Positions 34,429 through 44,804 of a stretch of 64,000 nt of DNA are shown piece after piece. A model generated the notes under the pieces. That model saw only the letters and a program-made list of their open reading frames with translations, did no database searches and had not been told where the DNA came from. Origin of the DNA: Darksidea phi (taxonomy: Eukaryota; Ascomycota; Dothideomycetes; Pleosporales; Lentitheciaceae); the NCBI GenBank assembly GCA_030770425.1, contig JASJFT010000054.1, positions 124,001 through 188,000 on the forward strand, read 5' to 3'. Position numbers and translations under genes: made by a program. Position 1 is the first letter of the stretch, and each line of letters starts with the position of its first letter.

Positions 34429-36366
34429 GCAGTCGTTCGGTGAATGTGGCGAGCTGTGTAGTTGTACATTCTTGGCGCTAGTCAGTCAGTGTTTAAATTG
34501 CAGCATTTGCCATCAGCTTCTTTATCTACGTCTACAGCTCGGACTATCATCTACGTCAATGTACCGCCCATCGAGAGTAACCGCGCCGGCTTTTACGCCA
34601 TACAAACTTCCAGCTTCTTTGTCGCCTCCCGCCTCCGACGCCCTCGACATGCCATTCTCGGTATCTCTCATCTCCCCAGGACTTATCAACTTAGCGTTTA
34701 TAGAGCAAACTTCAAGTCTCAATTCCATCAGGGACATGGAGGTCGCAAATCACACGCTCGAGGATGCCCCGCAAGTCTACGGCCATAAATAGCGAGGGGG
34801 GACGAAGTTCGTTCGGAACAACACGGAATGCATTGGAAGTTGTCGACCTCATCGAATTGCCGCTTCCTCAGGCTGCGACTAGTGTGTGGACTACCAGATT
34901 AACAGTCATGGATTAAAACGGACGGACAGGTAGGGTGGTTATCTGTAGGCTTGCTGGAGACGGACGTTTGTTGACCAGTATGTGACCATAGGAGCTCGAA
35001 ACCACGGGTCCCGCCGCCGTCCCGACGGCCCTAAACGTCCTGACCGCCGATCCGGGCCGCTTTTAGTTGGAGTTGAGGGAGAAGATGGCTAAGTGGGGAT
35101 AGGAGTGGGAGTGAGGGAGGGTAGCGACCTCCTCCTAGTTGTTGTTTGGCGCTGGGCATTTTGGGGTGTTGAGCTGAACGCCATTTCCTTCTTGTTGGTC
35201 GGTTGTGTTTCTTGCGCCTAAGGCCATTTTGTTGTAAAAGCTACTTAAAGCCCCGGACATTTGCGGTTTACGGGGTTTGGTGGCATACGAATACTGGGCG
35301 CTGATCTAGTGGTAATGGACGACTTTTCTTCTCTCCCAGTATGTGCTGTACTTTACAGGTTTTATGTTATCGTAGTGTGATATACTTGTCAGATCCTCCC
35401 TATACTAGGGATCTAATACGGTGGATAGAAAGGTAAGAGTATCCTTGATATACTCTACAAGTAACAAATCAGGCGGCATTTTTGGGCCTCAACGCCGTGC
35501 CTTAGGCATGAGAGCAGGAATACGACACATGTGACATGTGCCGTTTCGAATCGGAATGTAGAGTTGTTTAGCTGCACAGCATTTCACACTCAGCGAAGTA
35601 TTTGGCTATGAGGCTGAAGCGCGCCTCGGATGGGTTGCTCTTACATGACAGGGCGCCAGCAAGCGCGACATGCCGATTGGTATCTCCGATTCCTCAAGTG
35701 TTAGAGCGAGAGGAATGGGGATACACTGAGGATAAGGTAAGATGCATATGTATACGAGTGTCATTTAAGTGATGGGTGGCTGGTGGTCGGAAGGGATGCT
35801 GTCCTGGAGTGGATATATCTTCACCACTTGAATAGCGGTTCTCATGACTAATCTGAGGCTGGTGACTGTGGAATGCGTTTTGCTGACGAGTCGTGTGCTG
35901 TGCAGACTATCACACACTTGCCCTAGACTAGATGTTCTGAGCCCTAGCCGTGCGTGAGAAAGGGAGAAAGAGATTCGCGACTCAGTTGTTGGAGATGAGC
36001 AGTTCGATGCCTTAGTATCGTCTTTGTCTCTGTTAATTGATGTACCGATTATAAAAATGCATCAGACCAGCGCCGTCGCCAATAAGAGTCGAAACAAATA
36101 GAAGAATATAGAATAAAGAGAAAGTCAAGCCCCAGAACTCTCTGGTAGACCCTTTACTGTTTTTACTTATCTGCTTTCCAACCCCAAATTTCTCGCATCT
36201 CATGAATTACAACCTTATTTCCTGACTCAGTAAAGGCCGACCCGTGTCCTCAAGGTCTCAGCAGACGTTGTTGCGATGTGGAGCCTCGAATACCTACTAC
36301 TACTTAATCAAAGGACTCTACCATGTTATCCTCAGGAAGCTCTCCAGGCACTAACTTGCAAGATTA
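34429..36366. other. Intergenic, nothing supportable
   Basis: Nearly 2 kb with only short shadow frames. A small imperfect inverted repeat (AGATCC ... GGATCT) lies near 35390-35415. No gene, tRNA or LTR pair was recognised. Confidence 0.4.
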
Positions 36367-36765
36367 CTACGGTTGAGAGCCTTCTTTGTTCCTTTCGTTG
36401 GAATCGTTCTCGGAGGTGGAGAACGGGAAAGCATCCATGTCCCCACGCACTACTAACTGGCCATTTTTGTCCTTGCTCATCATGGGAAGTCCGGAGTTGA
36501 AGCTTTCGTCGGCGACTCGCACTTCATTGTTGACTTTGAGAGAAATGCAGGCGCGCATATTCACTGGCAGTCGACTCCGCGTCAACTCATCGACCCAAAC
36601 TTGAAGGCCTCACCTCTTCCTTTGAAATGACTTGGCAGATTTGAAGGAAATTGCTTTAAGCGCTGTGCGAATGTCAACGAATTGGTCGCAGACTTTCATG
36701 AAATTGGTTAGGAGTGTGCATCTTAACATTTGGCGCGAATACCTACTAGAGGTCGGTTTGGTCAT
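36367..36765 (-). pseudogene. Relic frame with an internal TGA, unknown family
   Basis: From ATG 36765 (MTKPTSSRYSRQMLRC) the frame is open except for TGA at 36610-36612, then reads GLQVWVDELTRSRLPVNMRA and on to the stop at 36367. Both halves look like genuine hydrophilic protein. It lies downstream of, and on the same strand as, the broken gene at 37000-37767 and may be its 3' part. No family recognised. Confidence 0.4.
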
Positions 36766-36999
36766 GGAAATACCAGTTCAAGAAATGTTCGAATGGAGGT
36801 TTGTTGGAGTTTTTTCCAATATCGGTTCAGACTGAGATACTTCTTTCCGCCGTAGTAGCGTTGGGATGCGTGCAGAACCGATCCGCGGGAATGACACTAT
36901 GTCGGCGAAATTTTATTCGTGATTGATGTCCAAGGTTCGGGTCTCTGCAGAGAATTAACCACAATCACTAATGCATGAAAGAAAGAGCATATCTACAAC

Positions 37000-37767
37000 C
37001 TAGCGCATCAGAAACTCCCTGTTTTCACCTATAGCATTCTCAAAGGGAACGTTCAGCTCGCTTACGGCTCGTTCTACCGCGCGACGCATGGCTAAATAGT
37101 AAGCATTGTACTCGTTGAGGAAATTTATTGCAAGACCGAGGCGAGATAAAGCTGAGTCTCGGCCTCGTTCGGACTCTCGTCGAAATGAGGCATGGTGTTG
37201 GAGATGTGCCCAATCATCCCAGGCCGTACGGTGACGGACGTACTTTGGCAGCCCCGTGGTCGAACCAGACGTTCAAATATGTTCTCCTAGCATCTTTCTC
37301 TATTACTTTGGATATCTAGGTGATTTTTCCGAATATCAATCTCTCGTTCTCGACCGATATGGTGCCTGGAATTGAGAGTTTAGTCAGCAGAGCGTCCCAG
37401 AATCAAGGAACTAGTAGACACAACCTTGCGAAAGTATCGAACGAAGAACCCTAATTTGGGCGTTGTCCATGTTGGTCGCCTCGGCTGATGCCTCCGACGG
37501 CCGGTCGTCCTCATCGCTGGTTGCTAGGACGATCTCTGACGGTGCTGATCGGCAAATGTTGATCTTTATGTAGGGGAAAGGGAGAGGTAATTCGATGCGA
37601 TGGATAGGGAATATAACATCGCTAAAGAATCCATCGTTGCCGATCTCTAAAGTCGAGTCGCAGAAGTTGAATCTGGAAAGTGTCAAGGGAGACGGGGAGG
37701 GCTGGTCTTGTACGTAAAATGTGCTGCTAAGTCCGTGCCGGCGCGCCTACCTATCTTCGATCGTCAT
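37000..37767 (-). pseudogene. Multi-exon gene broken by one stop and two frameshifts
   Basis: Exon 1 is 37767-37751 (17 nt), the intron ends at 37673, exon 2 is 37672-37425, a second intron with a GTTGTG donor ends at 37366, and phase is kept throughout. Exon 3 reads GTISVENERLIFGKIT, then TAG at 37316-37318, then VIEKDARRTYLNVWFDHGAA. A frameshift near 37243-37250 leads to VTVRPGMIGHISNTMPHFDE, and a second near 37128-37136 to INFLNEYNAYYLAMRRA, ending at TAG 37000. Each block is convincing protein, so the gene was intact recently. Both shifts are explained by single-base deletions next to short homopolymers, so assembly error is possible for them but not for the TAG. Function unknown. Confidence 0.65.
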
Positions 37768-38886
37768 CTTCGGTCACTTGCACATTGGGTGACAGATGTT
37801 GGTACAAGCAGAGGAAGGTGCAAGATGGAGGTAAATATGAATGTCGGGTGAGTGGAGGGTACAGTCTGAGGCGATGGCTAAGAAAATGACTCAGCTGAAA
37901 GACTCCATATTGCGAAATTGGTAGCTGAAATTGTGGAATTGAAGGTGACGTTGAGGGTGATAGAATCGAGGCTGGGGAGTGTTGAGAAGAAGAGACAAGT
38001 GCTTAGAAGGCATCGTCAACCCAGGGAAGCAGAAAGCTGTGACATGGCTCATTCGTGTAGGGTTTTATCCAGTTACTTTCATCTATTTGTGAATAAATAG
38101 GCATCTTGTAGACCTAGATACGAGGCCGGAACTGGTACTTGTAATACCGATGCAAGCCATGTTCATTGCTCGGCCCACTGTACGGTCCAACGGGCTCAAG
38201 AGAATGGATAACACGACAGAGCCATTGTCATTGTATACATTTATAGACGCGTAATATAGAAAAATTATAGAGAGCACAGCAGGTGCTGGGGAAAGTGCAC
38301 AATTGCACCGGAAAGGAACAAAGTCACGCTAACGATCAATGGCTTTGTAGATCAAGAATATAACGCCCCAAGCTGAATATAGCTATTCTAGATTGCCCTC
38401 AGCGTATTATACATGCTCGAACCTTCCTCGATAAGTTTTGTCTCCTATTCTGTAGAGACCGTAGCAATGGCCAAGGACTTCAAAGACTATAACAAGGGAA
38501 GCTCATCCAGGTGGTACTCAAAACTCTGTACAAACTAACTTTCATTTCCATCATATAATTTTCTGATTTTCGTCATTGTTAGAAAGTGAACCAATCTCCG
38601 TCTAGCCGTTCAGTATTTGTACAACTGTTACTAGGGTCGGAGATGGTGCTACTTGGATCCGTATGGGGCTGGCTAGCAGATCGAGCAGCTTGATTTGATC
38701 TTTTGTTAGAGATCCAATCAAGGATCTCGCTTAGAGTCTTCTACTCTGCGGAAATCAGGTTGCCATGAGCTATTATATTGTTAGTCTCTTTAGAGAATTA
38801 TAAGCGAGGGATAGGTTAGTGAAGGAGTTTCAGATACTTTTGGAGAGGGTCGCTAAACCATCAGCGAGAGCATTCACGGCGAGCAT
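37768..38886. other. Intergenic with one coiled-coil-like frame
   Basis: A plus-strand frame around 37885-38100 encodes a heptad-like helix (AKLVAEIVELKVTLRVIESR) but has no start ATG in a sensible place and no partner exon. The rest is featureless. Confidence 0.3.
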
Positions 38887-38992
38887 CTAGGTTATGGCAC
38901 AATAATTATGGCAAGGAAAATGGTTTTTTCTACTCAAACCTTGCTCCACCGGCAAGGAAACCTCCCCAAGCCCCACCCCGACATCCTCCTTC

Positions 38993-39024
<32 letters not shown>

Positions 39025-39462
39025 ATCGCCGTCGTTGTCGTCGCCGTCGTCGCCGTCGTCGTCTAGCAGTCAAACCCGACTTAATAATTAGCACACTTAT
39101 CCAAGGCGAAGCCAAATAGGGACCACAATTAACATACCCGTATTCTTGTAGACCCAGATCTCGGTGAGGAGACGAAGCCGGCTCTGCTTCACCTATATCC
39201 AGAGTCAGTAACTTACAATTATGAATGACGGAAACGAGTAACTGACCAGCTTCTCTTGACGGTTCACCTCTGCCTCGGCGGCGAGCTTCTCGGCGTCCAT
39301 TTCTGGCGCCTGGGAAGCTAGATCGCGCACCAGCTGCACGAGGCCTTCGCGGAGGGCGGCGGTGAGGGTGGGGAAGAACAGGGCAGAGCCCCAGGGGGGG
39401 ATGCCCGTCTCGGCGGGAAAGTCGTCGTCGACTGCGAAGTTGAACGGCAAGTTGGAAGGCAT
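38887..39462 (-). CDS. Small protein with acidic tail, 148 aa, three exons (alternative acceptor possible)
   Basis: Exons are 39462-39247 (start MPSNLPFNFAVDDDFPAETG), 39192-39138 and 39062-38887. Introns are 54 bp (GTCAGT...ATAG) and 75 bp (GTATGT...CTAG). A helix (REGLVQLVRDLASQAPEMDA) precedes a Glu/Lys helix, then KQSRLRLLTEIWVYKNT, then a tail of about 24 residues that is almost all Asp with Gly (encoded by a GAC/GAT/GGC repeat), and a 30-residue end. Using the nearer acceptor at 39080 instead gives a 95-aa form ending VGFDC without the acidic tail. Both keep phase. I favour the longer form because the repeat stays in frame and is followed by ordinary coding sequence. Family unrecognised. 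Confidence 0.6.
38995..39062. repeat. GTC/ATC trinucleotide repeat (poly-Asp coding)
   Basis: About 22 trinucleotides of GTC/ATC/GCC on the plus strand, read on the minus strand as GAC/GAT/GGC, in frame as an Asp-rich tail if the distal splice acceptor is used. Confidence 0.85.
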
Positions 39463-39732
39463 TTTGAATTGAGATTGTTTGTTGGAAGAAATTTGTGGTT
39501 TTTGAAGAGAGTGGTGTGTGTTCTGCAGAGGTTTCTACGTGAGAGGCGAGTAAATAAGCTTAGAGAACTAGGCAGAGACTTCTAGTATGTCTTGGTGAAT
39601 GAGTATAATTCGACTTCGCGCCTAGACTACGCACGTGCTTGCGTTACTCTACAGTGTGATGACGAGCGTCACAGGACCTGTACCGACCCACACCCAAACT
39701 ATCCTCTTATTCTTGCTCCAGCCAGTTCGACC

Positions 39733-40101
39733 TCAAACTGGACTTCCTTCTTCACATCTGGCGCGACTGGTCCCACAATCGCTCGCAACGCCATAATCGC
39801 AGCATCCTCCTTTCGCGTTGCATTGGAAGGCGTGATTTCTCACTCGTTTAGTCTTGATCGCATTCGTTCCGGCACCGACAACACAGTTTCCGCAGTAGAC
39901 GCCTGGCTGTAGATCACGCACACAAGCACATCCGTTTTCGATGCAGGCCCGTTTCGCAAGGTCGAATAGGGTTTCAGGAGAGGTTATGTGGTTGGCGGCT
40001 TCGCGAGGGGCGGGCAGATGCGAATCTCCCGGGGCTGGAGAAGCAAAGGAGCCTGAGGCTACAAGAGCGGAAAGGATAAAAAGCGGACGTTGGATATGCA
40101 T
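39733..40101 (-). CDS. Small secreted cysteine-rich protein (effector-like), 122 aa
   Basis: From ATG 40101 the protein begins [20 protein letters not shown], a typical signal peptide with likely cleavage after residue 20. A 30-residue Pro-containing pro-region ends in Lys50-Arg51, a Kex2-type site, followed directly by the cysteine domain. The mature part (about 71 aa) has ten cysteines (53, 58, 60, 70, 73, 94, 100, 101, 109, 116), an even number fitting five disulphides, including a CC pair. The upstream in-frame codons to 40206 are likely 5' UTR. Size, signal, pro-region and cysteine density are those of fungal apoplastic effectors or antimicrobial proteins. No known family recognised by eye. 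A lone gene in a relic-rich neighbourhood. Confidence 0.75.
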   Translation of the reverse strand: MHIQRPLFILSALVASGSFASPAPGDSHLPAPREAANHITSPETLFDLAKRACIENGCACVRDLQPGVYCGNCVVGAGTNAIKTKRVRNHAFQCNAKGGCCDYGVASDCGTSRARCEEGSPV

Positions 40102-41070
40102 GGTATCAATTGTGAGCTGGCGGGTGGACGGATTGGCGAAGTTCGGCAAAGGCTGTTGCATAGAGCTGGTCATAGAGGCCTTTATATACTCGTGCCAGTC
40201 GAACATAACGATAGTACATGCATTAGTTCAATGGAAAATGTGCATATGGCGAATGCTACTTTAGGAAGGCGATCTTCAAAGAAACATCTCCACCCAATCA
40301 GAAATGATTATGCTCTAGTGCCGCTCAGCCGCAGCTTCTATGAGTACCGTCGCCAAGGAGAATTACGAGCGAGTAGATGAAAATGCGGGGTGTGAGAACT
40401 TCGAATACGAGCGAAGCGAAGATGGTCAGCGGTTTAACAACACAGGTGCATGGGATCATCCAGACTCTTTTGAGCGATGCACACGAAAATGAGCGTCCAT
40501 GATGATAGAGGCAATCATCAAGCCGTGCAGCAGCATGAGGTTTGTAAACCGGGATCTTGGCTACCTCTACGTTGTGATGTAACGAGCTCATAGCTACCTC
40601 CAAGCCTTTTTGACCTCTCATGTTCTCATGTTCCAAGGTACATAGAATAGAAAGTCTGGTAGTTGGTGTTATACCGGCTTCAAGTACGCGATGACGCCTC
40701 CTCGTTATTCAATCGAATCCTGGGAATTGTATCAAACCTCTCGCTGAATTTCGGTGTCGAGCGCGGCTTACATTTTGAAGCTCTTCTCGCTAATCGACAC
40801 CATACCTTAGACATGCTACAGCGTCCTTACCACCCTGCGAAGACTAGATGAGTTTTGTAAAGGAGAACAGCTCTTGAATTTGGCACCAGCTTCGCCGGTG
40901 TCGAACGTTTGCATAGTGGACGAGTAAATTAAAACCACTTAGCGGCACGTTCAATATGTTCACGAACAAGTACATGAAGATTGCGGAGAGACTAGGGTTT
41001 GGAATACAGGGGAAGCAAAGACAATAGTCTCGGCCAAAAACAATCTATTCATATCTACTTTTCTGCATCC
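40102..41070. other. Intergenic, nothing supportable
   Basis: Includes the promoter of the secreted-protein gene; only short shadow frames are present. Confidence 0.4.
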
Positions 41071-41970
41071 CTACTCAGCCCGCTTCACCTTCGCGCGCAA
41101 GCCCTCCTGGAACTCCAACAGCTCCTTGAGGTACCTATCCCTCCCAGCATCGCGGCGGAACTCGGCGAGCATCTGGTCAGGATTGACCGACTGGCGCGGA
41201 AAGGTGTCGTCAAGGCACTTCTCCTCGTACTCCTTCAAGATGTAGAAGAAGTCGGAGAAGCCGAACTGGTCTCCTGTCGGATCGCAGACGAAGCGGCGGC
41301 CATTTCTGGCGTGGATGATGAAGAAGTCGTGCTCGAAGATCTGCTCGTTGCCAATTTCGCGCTCGTAGAAAAAGACTCTTCGCGGCCGGACGACCTGGCG
41401 AGCCCATTCGACCTTGGCGATATCGGAGTCGTCTGTAGTCACAATAGTGTTAACATTTTGCCAGTCCAAAAGCAATATCAAAACGTAATTCTCAAGCGCG
41501 ATTCAAATCCATTTTACTTCAATCATACCCTTGAACAGCTCTTCTAAAGCGGGCCAGAGGCAGTACACGGCGTCTGCACATTTGCAGTATGCCACTGCCC
41601 CCTTCCTCAGCTCCTCCTTGATGATCGAGTCGTCGGCAAACCGCTTCTGCTCTGTAGGAGTGACAGATAGACGGCCGGAGGCGTACTCGTCACAAATCGT
41701 GTACAGCTGAGTGCCGCCTTCCTGGAGTTCCTGGTAGTGCCCAGCAACGCTGGGTTCGAAGACGCTGGCCTCTGTACGAGGTTCGACCGCTGCAATCGGC
41801 GCGCCTCTGTTGCAGAAGCCGAGGAACGACTCAACGAGCGGCTGAAGCTCGGAGCGTAGGCGAAATTGGAGAGGAATGGTCATGGCGAGGGCGACTGCTG
41901 GTGAGTCGACGCGGCGGCGGAGTTGGACGGAGCGAGGCACAAAGGCCAGAGAGCTTGTGGGTACTGGCAT
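41071..41970 (-). CDS. Predicted Cys-His-Asp fold protein (DPTGDQFG family), 267 aa, two exons
   Basis: Exon 1 is 41970-41529 and exon 2 is 41432-41071; the 96-bp intron uses GTATGA...TACAG. A closer GTAAAA donor at 41517 would break phase, so it is rejected. Residues 128-142 are YCKCADAVYCLWPAL with candidate nucleophile Cys129 or Cys131. His182 lies in IFEHDFFIIH and Asp198 in CDPTGDQFG, with Gln203. The order and spacing resemble papain/transglutaminase-like folds (Cys on a helix, His starting a strand, Asp on the next strand), though this is inference. The same motif recurs in the genes at 48039, 49232, 50837 and 52420. This copy has no MYND finger. The C-terminal 55 residues are a charged helix ending in a basic tail. 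No signal peptide is visible. Confidence 0.7.
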
Positions 41971-42953
41971 TGCGGCGACGGTGCTGGTTGAGAGAGAGTC
42001 GACGAGAGAACCGGCGAGAAATTGGCTGAAGGAGGTAAGAGTTTTCAGACCGGAGAGTCAGTGGGTTGCTCTGTTGCCTGGGTGGACTCAATTCCACGCG
42101 CTTCGGAAGTGAAGGTAGATTCCGGCCGAGCTATACTTCCACTGTCTCCAACACTCTTGCATAATCCTTGCTCTTCTTTCAAGGCGCCTATTTCAAGAAC
42201 GTAGACCGGAGAAATGCCCTCGAAGTAACTAGTCTCGACAAAGGAGTTTGAGAGTGGAAAGGGAGGTTATAGTAGCATGGACCTCACGATGAGATTTGAA
42301 AATGTACCAAAAAAAAGCCCCTTAGCTGAGTGCGTAGACGCCAAATAATTCAGCAAGACAGAACTGTACGCTGTGTACAAGCTCAATACGCGGTGACTGG
42401 ACAATAAAGCCACGAGGGCCTGCACCGAGGATAGTAGAGAGACTCAGAGCAGGGTTGCTAAGAAAAAAGCTGTCAATAAACAAGTAGTAGGCAAGGTAAG
42501 TTGGCTTGAGGCAAAATACGCGAGTAGCGAAGGCAGAGAACTGACTCGTGTATTGTAAATCTCTGTGAAGGTGATCAGGATCAACTATACTGGGAAGAAT
42601 TGTAGAAACGTCGCCAAACAGCGCGCCATGAATCCAGCAAAGTGTAGGACGTTGAAATGACGACGATACGGAAGATTAGGACATGAGACGAGACGGGAAT
42701 GCCAGTCAAAAGGATGATAGTGGCGTTGTTCGTAAGCTCAGCGCCTCAGCGGAACGATGTAATGCTAGCTGGAGGCTCGAAGAATATCTTAATAGCCAAC
42801 CTAATCGATAAAAATGCGGAGTTCCTCGATATGAGAGTCATAGACGCCCGAGGAAAAAAGGAATAGCACCAAGGATGTCTCTGCAGTTCGGTTCCAGTGT
42901 GGCACAAGGGTCAAGAGGACCACAAGGTCGACAAGGAGCAAAGAAGCAATTAG
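41971..42953. other. Intergenic, degenerate coding-like fragments
   Basis: A Lys/Arg-rich plus-strand frame (about 42420-42560) with stops may be an upstream part of the relic at 42954-43664. No gene can be called. Confidence 0.3.
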
Positions 42954-43664
42954 AGCTCGATAAAGACCCACGAAAATGCGACGGAGGTAAAAGTTGCAGA
43001 GTATGAGGAGCTGAGAGTCCTCAAACGCCCCCTATTTCTTCGCACACGACGATATCGATTCCAGAAGAGAGCATTGGCTAGCGCTCCGGACGGGGAAGTG
43101 GAAGAGACGGAGATCATGATGCGTACCATCGTCGAACTAGCGTCCAATTACTCAGGGTAAATCGACAGTTTGCAGAACGAGTCAGAGTTCTACAGTTCCT
43201 ATTGACGCGAGGACGAATTGACAGCGAATGATTATGGCTTCCATACCGCCTAGGAAGCGGTCAAATATATATTCCATTAATGGACCAACGACGAAGATAG
43301 GAAGTACGCAGAAGACCGCATAGGGCTCGGTGGTATTAGAATTCGCTATCCCCAAGCCGATAATCCGGTTGACGAGGAGGATGAGATGACTTATTCCGAA
43401 AATGAAGAACTCCTGGATCGTGCTATCCCTAGGCCTAGGTTTAAGTCTGTCGATACGTGGGATCCACTCTTCTTATGTCTCGAAAGCCTGGCAGTAGAAC
43501 AAGCGGCATTAGAGGAGTTGTTGAGCGAGGTTGCGCTAGACGACCAAAAAGAAAAAAAAATGGAATTGAGCCTACTCGAATCAGCCCCGCATATTACCAC
43601 CGATGAAAGCTGGAACATCCTACTAGCTATCCTGCTTATGCCCGCTGAAGGTTTAGCAGAGTAA
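42954..43664 (+). pseudogene. Nonsense-riddled relic of a 235-codon frame
   Basis: One frame stays protein-like from about 42957 to 43664 and contains stops only at 43158 (TAA), 43203 (TGA), 43251 (TAG) and 43278 (TAA). No frameshift is needed. Segments such as VKVAEYEELRVLKRPLFLRT, before the stops, and FKSVDTWDPLFLCLESLAVE, after them, are convincing. All four stops are one C-to-T step from Gln or Arg codons, three of them in the CpA context preferred by RIP. The product would be acidic and Glu-rich. Family unknown. A former repeated gene or transposon gene is the natural reading. Confidence 0.55.
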
Positions 43665-44804
43665 GCTGCTGTGGATCTAGGGTCGTATCTCAATATGACG
43701 AGCCATCCACTGTAAAAATACCACGATCTATAGAGGCCGAAGGCCCTGACGCTTACTTGGATTCAAGTACCGAGGTGATTTGTCGTCTTGGTCGACATGT
43801 TGCAGCTGGGATCTGGCAAAACTGGGAGATGATAACAAAGGCGACTACGAAAATGAAAAATAACAACCCATCCGCAAAGAAAGGCCGGGCTGGCGGGGAG
43901 GGAGGGGGAAAAGCCGAATAGGTAAGAGAGCTAGACGTAGTAGCAGTGTTAATCCTGCGGTGACAGAGAGGTGTAGCCCTTTGGCAGAGTTAGCTATTTG
44001 ACATAGATAGCATCGAATCCCTAGACTACGTCGCGGTCCCTTGCTCATCTGTGTGATTGCTGTTGAAATAATTTCTGGGTTGTAACGGGCTACCGTTGCA
44101 AAGAGTTCTTCTGTGCATACTTGCGTTGACAGTGTGGTAGTAGACTAATTTGGTGGTTTCGTGTGCTTACGATTGGGTGTCAGGGAGCCGCGATGAACCC
44201 ACAGGAAAGAATGAAATTAAAGGGCGTAGGAAGACTAATGATTAGTAGTGCATCCGCCCTTTTGGTGAACTCACGGCAGCATTCGGGCTATCCCAAGTAT
44301 TCCACCATAAGCTGCTCAGAGCTCAGTCATTAGAACGCGACGTGTCAGTTGTCACCAAATGCATTTGGAATGAAAGGTGGCAGAATTGTGAGGATGGTCG
44401 AAAGGTCGTCGTTAGTAATCGCTGCCCGGACCACTCTACATTTTTTAAGTCCGACGCCGAGAAAAGGGCGGCGGGGCGCGAGGGCGGCGGGGCGCGATGA
44501 CGTCGTTCCGCAGAACTCTCATCGCTAGTCAGCACCGTGGCTCATCTCAACCGTCTCATGTCAGCCTCAGGAGAGTCAATTTTGATATGCCACCACCTCC
44601 CTTCTAGGTCATAGATCCATTGTGACATCCCGGCCTTCGGCGCCAGAATGCTGTTCGCTCGCGCTAATCCGAAGAGCGAGATGCTAGCGTAATGCTTAAC
44701 TCCACCATCGTTCGGGAATAAGTGACGGGCGATGGAATCTTATAAATGCATTGCGCGCCGCCTATGGTGGGGCATTGGGCATTGCAAATTCTTATAAACG
44801 ACAG
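43665..44804. other. Intergenic, nothing supportable
   Basis: Over 1 kb of mixed composition. A GGCGGCGGGGCGCGAGG direct repeat lies near 44460-44500. The 3' end serves as promoter of the MFS gene. Confidence 0.4.

Noticed and set aside
41503..41517. GTAAAA donor just after the first exon of gene 41071-41970
   Set aside because: It would leave phase 0 against a phase-1 acceptor; the GTATGA donor at 41528 keeps the frame.
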